Assembly: GCA_024138025.1 (NCBI GenBank) | Contig: JAMXBD010002245.1 | Span: forward strand, 156,733-220,732 | Direction: 5' to 3' | DNA: 64,000 bases | Source of the DNA: Combretum micranthum | Taxonomy: Eukaryota; Streptophyta; Magnoliopsida; Myrtales; Combretaceae | Shown: piece after piece, positions 47,431 through 60,735 of the stretch | Layout: each line of letters starts with the position of its first letter | Numbering within the stretch: the first letter of the stretch is position 1 | The notes under the pieces: model-generated | The model's input: the letters and a program-made list of their open reading frames with translations, nothing else | Told to the model about the DNA's origin: nothing | Database searches by the model: none | Translations under genes and position numbers: made by a program

Positions 47431-48719
47431 TGCCAATCATGCTGCTGAATATATTCCAAAATATAGAACTAAACAAATAAATAGCAACTGATCAGACATA
47501 ATTATGTCAATTACTTCAGTTACTTTATATTCATCAGCTTAGTTGGAGCTTATAGGTTTCACAAATCTATGGTGTTAAGGCTAGCTCTACAACAATCTAA
47601 AAGTTTAAAGTTGTAGCAATAGTATGGACTACTATATTTATTAATTAACACTCTCCTTACTTATTGGCCAAGCTTTAACTGAAACCATGAAGTAAACTGC
47701 TCAATTAAATGAGATGAAATGACCATAAGGATATGAACTAAAGAACTCCTCCTTGTTGACTACAACATCAATATAATTAGAAAGATTAAATCTTGTATAT
47801 ACAGTGTGACTTCTTATGTTTATCATCTAACCCATGTTGATGTCTACAAATAAAATTCTACCACCATTTGGTTTGGATTTTCTTTACCAAAGCGTAATGG
47901 ATGTAGCAAAATTAAAAAAGCACCATTAAACGTTAAATTACTATAGAAAGTAAAAGAAACACAGTGGAACAACAAAAATGTGGCAATATGATGTCCTACT
48001 AAAGTTTCTACAACATTTAGTCCAGACAAATCTAAAAAGCACACCTAAAGCCAAAGAACACAGGAAGAAACAATGTTTGCTTAACTTTAAAAATGGAAAG
48101 ATTTAGAAGATACTCATTTTAATACATTGTGATGAATGCATCAGTCTTGTTTAACAGTTAGATGTATTAGATCAAGTTAATGTTGTTTTCATAATGAAGC
48201 TGTGCAGAAGACTTCTTTAGGTATCAATTGAAATATGGTCCATATTAGAATGTAACAGTGAAACAACCATATAACTAAGCTAAGATAATCAAAATAAGAC
48301 TGGAGCATTGTTGCTATAAAGAAAAAGAAAAAGAAAGAAAGAAAGAAAGGAAGGAAGAAGGTACCCCAGACTGATAAAGAACTCCGCAAAGGTTTTTAAG
48401 TTTCAATAGTTTATTGTTTTGTGGAAGACATGTAATACTTCTTGGGGTTTTATACAATGATAAATATGTCGATGGAGAATATATATTATATTCTTTTCCT
48501 CAAATTTTAGTTTTAGTATTTGCGCTTATCTTTACCTATAATTTATAAAAGAATATATACACTTTGAGTGGTAAAATGATGCCATATTTGATACCTTACC
48601 TTTCCATAGGGGTAAATGCAAGGAATGTTAGTAGCATCTTTTATCATTATAGTAATATCTAAATTTTCTAATCACACACATCCTTAACTTGGTATATATG
48701 ACACATAAAACAAACAATT
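47431..48719. other. Intergenic, no gene seen
   Basis: AT-rich. An (AAAG)n/(GGAA)n tract lies at about 48318-48360. I searched for the missing first exon of the p23-like relic on the minus strand and did not find it. Confidence 0.45.
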
Positions 48720-49914
48720 ACTGGACTTGCACTGCTGATGATCTGAGTTGGAAAAATTGTAGCAGCCACTTGTGATCTCCACTCGCAAAGATCTGAACAC
48801 CTCACTTGAAAAATCAAGCATCTTGGAGCAACTTAATCATCTTAAACCGCAGGTAAGACCTGAATGCAAGACTAAAAACAGCTCAAGCATCAGTTGAGCT
48901 ATGACTGAGCAACCCCAGTTCTTTTTCTTGCTTTGCACTAAATTCTTTTTGAGCAACCCCATTGCAGCTTCACAACTGAATGTGACCAGGACATGAGTTG
49001 AAAAAGTGCAGCGCACATGATGAAGATAAAGAACCAAAGCAAGCTCACATCAGCAGCACGGATGGAAATTTTGCAGCTCCAAATTCATATTTGCACTTTC
49101 AGGCCTGAGCTCCATGACTTATCTAAGCAGACAGACTCCTTTGTTTATGACAGTTGACCGTCAAAGCTCACTTCCTTCTCTTATCTATTTTAAACAGGAG
49201 CTCAAGGAAAAGAATGCAAATTTGGACTGTGGTGACTTCAACAGAGATGTAACTGAGTCAGAGCTGAGAACAAAGCTTCAAGCAACAATTCTGCAGAACC
49301 AAGCTGGACATGAAGAGCTGACCAGGATTGAGCTACACCATTCGAGTCCAACAAGAAAGCAACTCCTTTTTCAGCATATTCATCTTAATTCTTACATATC
49401 ACTTGGCAAATGCAACAGCTCAGACTGGAAAGAGCAGAAACTGAGCTGAGCTATCTAAACCAAGTTGACACTTAGCTGCATGGGAAAACACAATCAAACC
49501 ACTTTGATGAAAAAAGCAAAAATGCACACCCTCAAAGATATGTATTTTGTCCAGTAGCTATCTTAGGAGTGGCCCCTGACAAGAAGGTGTTCTACTTGTA
49601 GAAAGTTTTACTTTGGGAGACCTGAGCCATCATTTTCTTATTTTAGGGAAGGCCATGTCACCATGTGATTTGAATATATTTCTGATTGAGGAAAGCTAGC
49701 ATATAAAAAGGGGAGCACGAGCAGCATTTGGAGTTCATCACAGTAGAGAATAGATACACCAACAGTAACTTAGCTTTTAGTTTTATAAGAAAGTAGCAAG
49801 TGAGTTTTTCTTAGTTTTTGCGGCGTTTAACGCCTCGTAGCTCTTCTGTTTGAGGTTTCCGAAAAATGTTTGGTGATATCATTTTCCTTCCCCAATATCC
49901 GTTTCAATTTTACA
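48720..49914 (+). mobile_element. Probable LTR-retrotransposon remnant
   Basis: Less AT-rich, with many AGCTC, GAGCTG and AAGCA words. The last 450 bp have the layout of an LTR: a TATAAAAAGGGG box at about 49700, a GGCGTTTAACGCC mini-hairpin near 49822 and an ending in TTTTACA at 49914. The start could be TGACACTTAG at 49466, but I see no target-site duplication. The 111-codon frame at 49114-49449 has no recognisable product. Confidence 0.4.
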
Positions 49915-52187
49915 ATGAACTTGAGACACTAACATTCTGGTGAAATTAAACAAAGCAAGCACATGAACATGACTACATCTGTTCCTGTGGTCGCTTCTGT
50001 AGACTTAGCCATATTAAACAAGAGTGCAAGACTGACTATCCTTAGTCACATCGAAGCACTCTGCAAACAGATAAAACTCCAATGTCGCATCATGCATCCA
50101 ACCTTATCCTATTTATTGAATTTAGTACTATAACGATCTAGTATCAAACTTGACATTATATCAGGACTGAAATTCCTAGATTTAGGTGATGTGTCGTCAA
50201 GTTATATGTCATCGTTCAATGCTTATTTTATATGCCGTATACTTGATACAATTCAATCTAAATTTTAGCCCACAAACGAGGTGAATATGAAGTGATAAAT
50301 ATAAAAGTTTATGACAAAATCTATAAGTTAAGCTTTTTGATTATTTCAATTTGATGCTAAACTTATTATAACCAAAAGTTTTTGAAGAACCTTATTGCTG
50401 CTTAGCACTGCGACAATAGTTCAATTTGGATTTTTTTAAGAATCTTACTGGCTACTAAGCACAGTGACCATGACCCATCTTTTTTCCCTGTTTGGCTGCT
50501 TATTATAATCTACAATGGGGCGTCCATTTTCTTGCCATATGCATACTTTTTTTATCTTTAATTAATAGCCCAACATGGGACCTTCTATTCAGAAATTGTA
50601 CCGCATCATTATAAACTACTATTCATAGTGTATGCATGCATATGCTTGTTTCGAGGATTGGAGTGTTAACTTTATTTCCAGCATCTTGTAAATTCAATCC
50701 AAACAGGAAGTTTGATTGGAAACATTTTCTATAGAAAAAAGAAAAAAAAAAAACATAGTTTTATAGTTTCTTCTTTTATGTATAATTTTAAAACTTAACA
50801 TTAATACTCATATAAATAAGTTCTATCTTTGCTAAATTATATGTATTATTGGTAATTAAAGCATACAAATTGAATAGGAATGAAATATTGGAAAGTTGAA
50901 TAATGACAAATGACAATAACTGATCAATCTGTAAAAAAGTCAATTATAAATCTCTATGAAGAGCATATTTCTATCGATTTTTTATTTTTATTTTTTCCAA
51001 TTTAAAAACAATCAGTGTTTTTCTTTTTTCATAAGAGGCATAAAAAACCAATATAATGTATACTACGGTAAGAATGATTTCCTACCTTACCCCTATCTTA
51101 TAGGTACATATTCCCAAATTTATGAATTGTGTAATGTTAGGTATTTATCTTCGCTTATAACACACTTTTATGTGCACTTCTATTATGAATTTTCATTATA
51201 AATTGATAAAATACATGTTTTTGGATCATTGTGCTCGAAAATGAGAAAATCAATTAAAAAAAAAGTGAAGTTTAAATGGCTGGATTGTACTTCTACGTTT
51301 TATTATTTATATGCCATTTTAATTTAATGGATTCATCTGTTTAGTGGCATATTTTGTAGCGAGAGTTTTTTCAAGAATATTCGCAATTATGGGGTTATTG
51401 TATCACGTCAAGTTATATGTTTAATGTCCTTATAGTTTTTTGAGTCAAGCGGAACTCACTTAATCTACTTTTTATTGTTTGCGGAAAGGTAAAGACCCGA
51501 CGATAGTAACCGAGCATCACGAGCACAAATCCGAGGATCAGCAGCAACCGGAAAACAGGAACAAGACCAAACATCACGAGCAGCTAGCTGCTTAGTAGCT
51601 GAAGATTGATATGCAAATAAGAAGCATTGAGGGGAGGAACACGATAGGTTTCTTGATGATCTTTACTAGCATTTTTATTTCTAACTCTCACAGGAGCTTA
51701 GTCCAGTCACATTGTAAGCAAGCGGTTAGCTTTATTCGTGCATGGATTTAAGCAGGAGATAGCTGAGACAAAAATTTTCCATTTTCGTTTTTGTTCCCTG
51801 TTATTTATTGTTTTGGCTATTGCTCAAACTTGTTTATTTTATATTTTATCAAGGTTATTAACTGATGATTATGAAGTATTTAATTTTTGTTTTATGTTAG
51901 AATCAATTTTATTTTTATGTTTGAGTTACTGATGTGATTTCACTAAACCTATAAATTGAGGTAGTTTTTGAATGCATGTTAGACTAAGATTGTATTTGAG
52001 AAGATCTTCTCTTAGTCATTTATGTGAAAAACTAATTTAGATTAAATATAATGTAGAGATTTAAGTTTCAATTTAGGTAAGAACTTAGGAAATTAAAAGG
52101 ATTAATCAACTAGTTAGTTTTCTAAAAATAAGAAATTTTAATTACTATGAAATACAATATTGACTCACTAATTGTCATTGTTTGAAT
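49915..52187. other. Intergenic with minor remnants
   Basis: No gene. Near 49985-50040 a frame reads CSCGRFC, then SHIKQECKTDY, which resembles a decayed CCHC zinc knuckle of a LINE or gag protein. At 51485-51600 there is a GC-richer stretch with repeated CACGAGCA words (ATCACGAGCACAAATCC and ATCACGAGCAGCTAG) that may be a transcript or element relic. Confidence 0.35.
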
Positions 52188-52650
52188 GTTGAGGGCCAAG
52201 TGAGAGTACTCAACTCAGGCATGAAACGTTGCGAGTGGTACTAACATGCTAGTCTGTTCGAGGAGTGGGTTTACTCTAAAGGTAGATTTAGACAAAACCT
52301 TTTATTAGACAATTCAACAAAAGATGATCTCGAAGGCTATGGATAGGAGATTAGGTGAGGGCAAAAGGATGACTGTGGAAGCTCGAAGTCTTGACATTAT
52401 GATCTTGGGTAGAGTTAATGATCAATGGAACAGGAAATAGGGAATAGGGTTGGTAATTTGAGGGAGTAGGTAGTGACACTAGATTTGCCTCATGATAAGG
52501 GCATCATAAATTTAGGTATGGGAGAATATCATGGTCCAAATGCTGAGGGCCAAGTGAAAGTGTTAAATATAAGCATGGAACATTGGGAGTTGCATCAGCA
52601 GGGTAATTTGTTTAAAGGATGAGTTTACTTTGAAGGAGGGTTTGGCCTCC
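52188..52650 (+). repeat. Direct repeat of a ~110-bp segment
   Basis: The phrase TGAGGGCCAAGTGA starts two related segments, at about 52189 and 52542. Both continue with GCATG-AAC-TTG, then GAGTTTAC or GGGTTTAC and TGAAGG/TAAAGG, about 353 bp apart. The sequence downstream (52740-52830) contains CATCTTTTGATGAGGATGA, which is Copia-like. It is likely retroelement debris. Confidence 0.5.
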
Positions 52651-52830
52651 CATGAGTAAATAGGTTAGGAGCCGATGCTGCTCTCTTGATGAGACTATGA
52701 CAAGTCAAAACCAATTGAAATAGTTGAACCTCCTAAACATGTTGGGGACTATGACAATTGTTGGACCACATAAGTTCAAGTCATCTTTTGATGAGGATGA
52801 AACTTATTTTATCTCTTGATATAAGTTAAT

Positions 52831-53998
52831 GATAAGCTTTTGAATTCATAATGAATGTGCTGCAAAAGCAGCTAGTTTCAAAACATTAGCGTTGAAGTAA
52901 GGCTAGTGTCCAGATGCTACCAAAAAGATATTGGTTTCTAAATAGCATTCGAACACTACCCTATTTTACAAGAGAACAGAACCTTTTGTTCTTAAGGAAA
53001 TTTGTGTGGCATCTTATGACCTATATTAGCTTCTATTTTTTCAAACTCCTTTATTTATTCACCAAAGCTTTAATGATCCTTCTCACTTTTTTCCTTAAGA
53101 TCAATTAACACATTAAGGCCTTAAAACGAAAATTTTAGCAAATAAATACCATTTTCGTCAAATTAATCATAAAAAATAAATCAATAAATAAATGTAGTCT
53201 AATTAACAACTATTAAGCTTCCCTCCACTCAAACATTTGTTTTTTCTTGAGCATAAAGGTCAAAACAATCCAAGGACAACAAAAATTTGTAAAATCATTA
53301 CTAACCAAGAAAGCCATTCATCACTTACACTTATACTTCAATTGCTATCTCAAACATTAGCATCCAATTAATTTAAAAAATTCAAACCAAGCAATTTCTA
53401 ACTTTCCTTTTCCTCACTCAATCCGATGAGATAACTCAACAACTAATCTAAGTAACTCAAAGCTTACACTAGCCATTTAAACAAAAATCTCAAAGTTAAA
53501 ATCATTTACAAGGTTAACCAATTAAGAAGAGACTCTATCTCACTTCGCACACATACTCAAGAGTATACTCTCCCCTCAATTACCTCTCAAAGCATCACGA
53601 TATATAGTAAAAAAGCATATTATACCCATCTACCCCCTAACTTCTTTCTTTTTCATATTTCACAACTAGGATTTATTCTTCTTTCAATTTTTTCTCAAAT
53701 CAACACAAGCTCAAGCCTTCTCAACCCATGTAACAAGCTGCTAATCGATAATGCTGGGTTCCTCACCAAGTTAACAGACGTTATTCCCCAAAAAAGGTGT
53801 CTCCTGAAATTGTTTACTAGAGTCAATATAACATTTCTTTATTTTATTCAATTTTTCTCTAAATTATAATGGTTTTTTTGTCAGTGTATAAGGTGCAATT
53901 CTTTTTAAACATACATCACATGTATAAAATAATACTTCACCTAAATAAAAAGTTCTAAAAGTCACTTGTATATAATAGTGTGTTTCTTTAACGATAAT
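52831..53998. other. Intergenic, no gene seen
   Basis: AT-rich, poor in G on the plus strand from 53100 to 53800. No open frame or repeat that I can support. Confidence 0.45.
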
Positions 53999-54720
53999 TG
54001 TAACACCCTAAACTGAATGTGTTATCAGTTTGCCACGTGTCCTCATTAGAGATGAACATGCTAAGGCTCAGATTCTATTAAACCACAATTTATAACACAA
54101 TATACTCTAATGTCTCACATTAAAGGAGAACTTCTAAAAAGTTGATATTATTAATAAAAACTTCTAAACAACTCTATTAGCATAAACTGAGTGCTAACTT
54201 AAAAACAAACTTAAATACATTATATGAAAAGTCTCATAACTTCAACTAGATCACAACATAAGAATTGCAACTTCATAGTTTCAAAACTCTAGTTATCTCA
54301 AATCTATTCATCTAAAAGTCAACTAGAAATTCTACTCCACTATCGTCATCCTCTATCCCACATACACATCATACCGTAATAGATCAAATACTATAGGTTC
54401 TTCACCTGATCCTGACAAATAAAAGGAACGAGCACAAATGCCTAAAACACTATAACCAGCGCTACACCACATCTATCCTTATTTACTAGCAACACCAGCT
54501 TCGACCCTATCAATCCAAATACACCACCCAAAACCATCGTAGACTTAGATACCATCTCAAAAACAACAAAAACCCCACTTTGCTTTAAGCCCATACAGTC
54601 ATAATACTTCACAATTCCAATAGACCCATACAGTCTTACCCCAGCCGAACCACCTCTTGACAAGACCCCCATTCACCCAAACCCATCACCCCAACCAAAG
54701 CCATACCAACAGCAAGTTCA
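53999..54720 (+). mobile_element. Ty3/gypsy-like LTR fragment
   Basis: Starts TGTAACACCCTAAACTGAA and aligns with the LTR at 61917 over several landmarks: GCCAC-TGTCCT, AAGGCTC, ATTACCACAA-like, and TCACCTG-TCCTGA-AAA near 54407 followed by GAACGAGCA and GCC-A-AC. The 3' end is not defined and no coding region is attached. Confidence 0.55.
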
Positions 54721-55690
54721 CACATATGCCTCTTAATTCATAGAGAAAAACACCAAACAAGTTAGGGAAATGGAGAAGAATGACTTGAGGTTAATACAGC
54801 TCGGTCGAGGAGGAGAGTAGATCTTGAAAAGTTCCACTTGGAAGAGAAAATTCAGGATGATGATGGTGTAGCTTTAAAGCATCACATCAATACTTAGAAT
54901 TTTGCAGATACTGGTAGAGGTACTTTCCCACAAAATCATAGAGTGATTCTTAATAATAGTCATTAGAATTGGTCTAATAGTATGGGAATTGTGACGTTTG
55001 AATAGTTTCTAAAGGTGGATCAAGGAATTAAGGATGATCTAGGGCTAGAAAAGATTAAGGATGTGAAATAGGTGATAAGTGAAGAGCAAATGCAGATTGT
55101 ATGTAAGTTGACCTCGAAATGTGTTCATATAAAGGTGAGGTTAACCAAACAATGCAAGTCATAATGGAACAAATTTGGAAGAATCAAACTCTTGAACGAT
55201 AGGGTTCTCACTGTCCTTAACTTTAGATTCATCTATTGTAGCATTTCGTCAAACATATGGTAGACATCCAACCATGAAAATGTTTCAACGGCTAAAAAGA
55301 GTCGCAATGGTATGCCATTCGCAAGGACACATTAGAAATAATCCTAGGAAGCATTTCTTCAAACATTTCATGAGCACAAATGGGTTTAATGTTGTTATGC
55401 CAACAAAAAATCACTCCTATGTATTCTAGAACCCTCCAATAAGGCCATCAATGCAGTTTTTCCAATCATTCATGATGGAGTGAACCAATAAAGGCTTAAG
55501 TTCCAATTCAAGGCAACAAAGAGCGAAGAAATAGAAGGTGACCCCAATGGCATTCAAGGGTCTACAAATGGAGAAAAGACAAGGCATAGATTGTTTTCAT
55601 GTCAAATAGATGATGAAAAAGGAAAGAGAGGGTGTTTGGAAGGTAAATAGAAGTTTTTGAGTGAAATTTATCAAGGGAGTTATTTGCAAA
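54721..55690. other. Repeat-like, no gene called
   Basis: Less AT-rich, with short open stretches on the plus strand (for example around 54780-54900 and 55230-55400) broken by stops. It has the look of a decayed gag or LINE ORF1 but no motif strong enough to name. Confidence 0.3.
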
Positions 55691-56990
55691 GGAAAGATTA
55701 TAATGGAAGGCATTAACGTTTGGAGATAAGTTCGTTTAAGGCATCAACGTTTACAAAGGTTAAAAAAAAGAGCAAATGTTTAAATAAGTGAGTCAAATAA
55801 GGCATTATAACTAACAGTGAACAACTCTATTAACTTTTTCCGTCAATGGCTGAGCTTCATCTTTGTCCTCTTTAGACCTTTTCCACTTTCTCTCTCTAGC
55901 CTTTCTCTTTCTCTCTCTAACTTCCAGCCATTATCCTCTTTGAACTCAACCCAATGACTTCAAACCCAAAAACACAAAGCAACTTCATCTTCTTCCTCGT
56001 CGAAGCCTTTTCCACTTTAAAAAAAAAAATACAAACTATAATTTTTAATAAGATTGTAGAAGATCAAGAATGCGATTGATTGAATTAATCGAATAAATGA
56101 GATTAATGACTAATCACTTGCAAACTTCTCTCAACATTCACTTGCTTATATATCACTAAACTTGTTTGCTTCTTCCCACACAGTAGTTGCCTATGGAACT
56201 AGTTTAACTATAAATCCATAAGATAAAAAAAAATGAACTGCTTTATGGATTAATCCTCAGTGAGGACTTCACTCCCCATTCTGCAAGAGCTAGGACAAGC
56301 TACTACAGGAGAAGATGCATGTCCCTTCCTATCATTTAATTTCTATCTTGCTACATTAGGCTGGCAAGCCTCTAGAAAGGCTACTCTTAGCTACTAAAGT
56401 CACCACTTTTTTCTCTTTGTTGGTACAATCAATCCCCTCTTTTCAAAACTTTTAAAATAGTAGTTCTCTCTCTAACCCCTCTCTTTCTCATTCTAAGCTC
56501 TAGCCATCATCCTCTTTGGACTCAACCTAACACTTCAAACCTAAACACAAAAAGCAACCCAAGCCGGAACCACCATCACCAGAAATAAAAAATAGAAAAA
56601 GCCAATCATCAAAATTAGAAAATTACTCGAGCAAAAACCACCTTCACCCGCCACCATGATGACATCAACTAACATAGACCCACATTTCACCCAAACCATC
56701 CTTCAATAAACACCACTACTTTAACCATCTCCATTTCTAATACACCACCACAATGCCAACATCCCTCTTCTCTCGTACGTTTATGGTGGATGTTAAAAAG
56801 GCAGGAGAAGATCATGTTCATTGCACATGATATTTGATGGAAAAAATTAACAAAGTTGGTCACCATTAATTATAACGTCTTATATGAGTTACTTATTTAA
56901 AATTTTGTGCCCTTTTTAACCTCTGCAAACGTTGATACCTTAAACAAACTTAGGTTCAAACGTTAATGCCTTTCGCTGTAATTTTTTCTA
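55691..56990. mobile_element. TIR element with ~150-bp inverted arms
   Basis: The left arm, 55691-55841, and the right arm, 56839-56990, are reverse complements over about 150 bp. Shared words from the tips inwards include GGCATTAACGTTTG, TAAGTTCGTTTAAGGCATC (TAAGTTTGTTTAAGGTATC on the other arm), AACGTTTACA-AGGTTAAAAA, TTAAATAAGT and AACTTTTTCC/AATTTTTTCC. The ~1-kb core is pyrimidine-rich and non-coding, and its left part partly repeats in direct orientation at 56455-56560. In duplicate D1a only the right arm survives (4099-4247). It is a non-autonomous DNA transposon, class undetermined. Confidence 0.7.
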
Positions 56991-57002
56991 TTTGTAAAAT
57001 GA

Positions 57003-57530
57003 AAAAGACAAAGGACACATCAATGTATTGTATGAATTGACACATGAGCATGTTGAAGGGCTCAAGGCATTGAGTTGTTTATGTCATAAAGGAAATTTCA
57101 CCAGACTTGAGTCAATTCTTATAGTAATACATGCAGGATTTTCAATTGAAAATAAAGACAATTTTGACCCCTATGTTATCCTTACCTACCGCAACAAGGA
57201 GAGCTATGGTGGATAGAAACAATAGTCATTCATAAAGGTTAGCTGGTGGTTAAGGATGAGTTTTAGATCTAACCTTATTAATTTACCCTTGAGGACAAGA
57301 GTTTTTGAAGGGATAGAAAACGTTGTGGGGTAAATATTATAGAATTTATATTTTGTAATTAGTTTATTAGTATTTAGAAATGTTATAAGAAAAAAATAGA
57401 AAAATTTGTATTTGGTAGCACATGTTATAAACTTCTAGAACTTTCTAGTATTTTTGGGCTTTGGAGAGGCTCACATATTTTTGTATATTTACTCTATCAT
57501 CAATGAAAAAAATATAAGAAAAATATTATC
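57003..57530 (+). mobile_element. Retroelement 3' remnant with small LTR (copy b)
   Basis: Counterpart of 4264-4810. The open frame at 57028-57216 ends at the same stop (KESYGG) and differs from copy a by only a few residues. The LTR-like block starts near TGTGGGGTAAATATTATAG at about 57325. Confidence 0.35.
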
Positions 57531-59539
57531 CCCAATTTGATATTTTTAGATCCTGCATTCAAATTCCAATCTAGTTGCTGTTTTCGATAAATTCCTTACG
57601 CTGTAATCGGAGCAAATCTCATTCGTAATCCACCACACTTCATATAACTGGTGGACAGATATGAATAGAATGGGTAGAATATAACGGAATGGAATGAGTG
57701 ATGGATTCATTTCCTTTGACGTGTTCAACATGGAATAAAATTGCGATTCGGATTCTATTTTTATTTTTATATTTAGATGCATTTTTAAAAATTGAAGTCA
57801 TGATTTCCAAGAATGGATCATTATGACATTAAGAGAGAATTTGATTTCACTCTCAAGAAAATGAAATCCTTTAGCCATTATAAATCATAATAATATCCTT
57901 GTAATATCAGTTGTCTTGTGTAGAGCGATATCTACTAAATATGATCAACATCAGAAGATAACATATCAAATTCAAGAGATATATTTTCATAAATAGAAGA
58001 TATATGAGTTGTTACATGTTGCAGCATCTTTCAAATTCGCATCCAGGCTTGGAAAGTATCTTCAAAGAATTTCAAAAAAAAAATTTTTTTTTTTGGAAGT
58101 TATCTCTGTCATTCAAACATATCCAATATGATTAAAATTTTGAAGATTCTTCAAAAATTAATCAACTCGATTATGTCAAAAATTCAATAAAATTTAATGC
58201 CCTTTACATATTTGTCCAATAAAACATTAAATAAATTTCCAAAATTTATTTAACCGACAAATTAAGGTTTTCATTTAAGGAGGCTGAGAACATATCTATA
58301 TATATACATATAAAGTCTATTCATTTAGACCAGAACGTCATTTAACATTTTGACTTTCGTCTCTGCTTTTTAACCTTTAAAAATTGTGAATATTTTTGGG
58401 ACTTAAATATATTTGGCATTTTGTTTTCGTTTATACTTTGTAATTCCTATATACTTGACAATGATGTTATCATCAAAACACTATGAGAGATTTTAATAGA
58501 AATATGTGAAACTTAGATTTTTTAAATTTTAATAATTTAGTGTTTTATTTATTTATTTATTTATTGTTGCAACATACTGTATCTTTATTAACGAAAGCGA
58601 TCCTTACATATTTGTATATACTATTGCAATTTCATACTCATTAATGATAATGATCACAATTACTAATATATCAATTTCATTCCATTTTGTAATGTATCTA
58701 AATAAATAAATAAATTTATTATTCCGCCAACATCCCTTCCTTCCATTCATCCCATTCTATTTTATTTCATTTGGAATGATACCTGCCTACCAAACATAAC
58801 CATATACTCATGGAATTAGAGTGGAATGGACAGGGTGTTTACTAAAAATATCCTAATTAATAAATGGGATAATAAATATGTAAGAGATAAAAATGTAATT
58901 ATATTAATTAATATTGATGAGGGAGAAACGTAACTGCATTCACAAGGCTTCCTATTCAAACCCGAAATCGTCAGTCAAAACATAAAAATGACAATAAAAC
59001 CCTAGTCCCACGTCAAAACCGGTTCAACTCAACTTCAAAGTGTAGTGGGAAATAAAGCCCTTCATGATGCTTTTCCCTTCCCGCATCAGAACAAGTGCAA
59101 TAACCCCGAAGCAAATATACATATATTTGTTGTATAAGGATAATTACTCAAAAAACTTTTTAATAGAAGCTATCAAGATCAATTACATGACCAACAATAT
59201 TTAATCAATGGAATCGTAAAAGTCCCCATCATCATAATGTTTTCGATAAATTACATGAACATAACAAAGACAGGAATTTTCATCATTGTTATCGTTGTTC
59301 TACCCAGCAGTGCTTTTCCTCGACATCAAAATTTAATTTTGTGTGATAAAGAAAAGAATTCATAAAGATTTCGATCACTTCAAGTGTTTCCATGAATTTT
59401 ACACTCAAAACAATCTAAGAAAATAAATATGAAATATAACAATATATTGTGCCTCCAATAATATATTCCCATGTGATGTTTCACCTCAAACGTACATCTC
59501 ATAATAACTAAGGAAATAGGAAACATGATCTGATGCACG

Positions 59540-60735
59540 TTATATCCGTGAAAGAGAAGGCACAATCCAAATTGCTTGTGGCATGTGTCTATGAGAAGAA
59601 TCAAGCTTGTAACGACGCCCAAAACTTTTTTTTCAAGATGAAAAACACCAACGTCGTGAGATCCACATGCTCCATGCGGAGGAGGGACTCTTCCATGATC
59701 TGTATAATAGATACTATTTCCTTTGTATCCAACGATCTCACTAACATCAATTGCGATAGAATGATTACTACCACCCAAAAATAAAGCATCATTACCTATT
59801 GTATCGATCTCAATCCACGTCTTCGATTGTGTCTCATTTTCACCTATATTAACCTTCTTGAACACCTGAAAACTTGAGGTAACCCAACCATTTATGTCTC
59901 CCCAAAAGATCCTTACAACGCAAACTAAATCTCCATTTGATAATTCTACAAGATACTTAAAGCCATCCATTAATCTATATTTTGGAATAACCATACTTGT
60001 TTTGTATGACTTAACAAAGACAGCCTTTTCAACAGTTTCATTATTCTCAGTGAATTCCATCTTTCTCTTGGGACGTGTCGTAACCATAATCTTCCACACA
60101 CCCATAAGCCTATCTATCACATAAAAAGCCCCTTTATAATAAATCAAATCATCTAAGAGCTGATAATATGCATAATCTTCAATCCATGTCCAACATTTAT
60201 CTTCCACCTTAAAAATTGCTAAATCGTGCTTAGTGTTAGGGCCACATATTACTAGCACCTCATAATTGTTAGGATTTAAAGATGGGTCACACGATAAGAC
60301 GGCTTTACTCACAGAAGCATAAGAAGATCTCCAAATTGTATAGCACCAACATCATAGCTACGTTCGACAGGTGGAAGACTAATAATCTCACCATTTATAA
60401 ATGGATTCAGCATGATAAAACTTGTTCTAGTACTAAAGAGTAACCAGCCATGAGAAGAACCCACACATCTTAGATTGTAAGGCAAACTTACTGGAAAATT
60501 CATGTATTTGTTGCTGGCAACGTTGTAAAAACCATGATTTTTTTCTCTTCCATCTCGGATTGGAACTAGTAGAAAGGGTATATTATGAACCTGAGATTTT
60601 ATCCTTTGATCAATTTGCCTTTTCGAAACGTCATGCCATGACTTGCAGACCACACTAAAGTGGAGATAGTCTAGTGCAGAGGCAACTTCTTGACAACCAA
60701 CGTAAGGAGATCCAAATCCAACAATGACCAATCGG
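59540..60735 (-). pseudogene. F-box/DUF295 (KIB1-4 type) pseudogene, copy b
   Basis: Better preserved twin of 7708-8925. Readable in order: DLDLLTLVVKKLPLH, LHFSVVCKSWHDVSKRQ (F-box), FYNVASNKYMNFPVSLPYNL, SHGWLLFSTRTSF, then DLAIFKVEDKCWTWIEDY, MDGFKYLVELSNGDLV, IEIDTIGNDALFLGGSNHSI, YYTDHG and DVGVFHLE. The original stop, TAA at 59540-59542, is kept. Its own lesions are a one-base deletion within the F-box near 60683, a four-base deletion near 60317, and a one-base deletion near 59632 (a T run of eight) that sends the last residues out of frame. No in-frame ATG is visible upstream of the F-box. None of these lesions is shared with copy a, so both copies broke after the duplication. Confidence 0.85.

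Noticed and set aside
49114..49449. 111-codon frame
   Set aside because: Lies in LTR-like sequence; no motif or homologue recognised.
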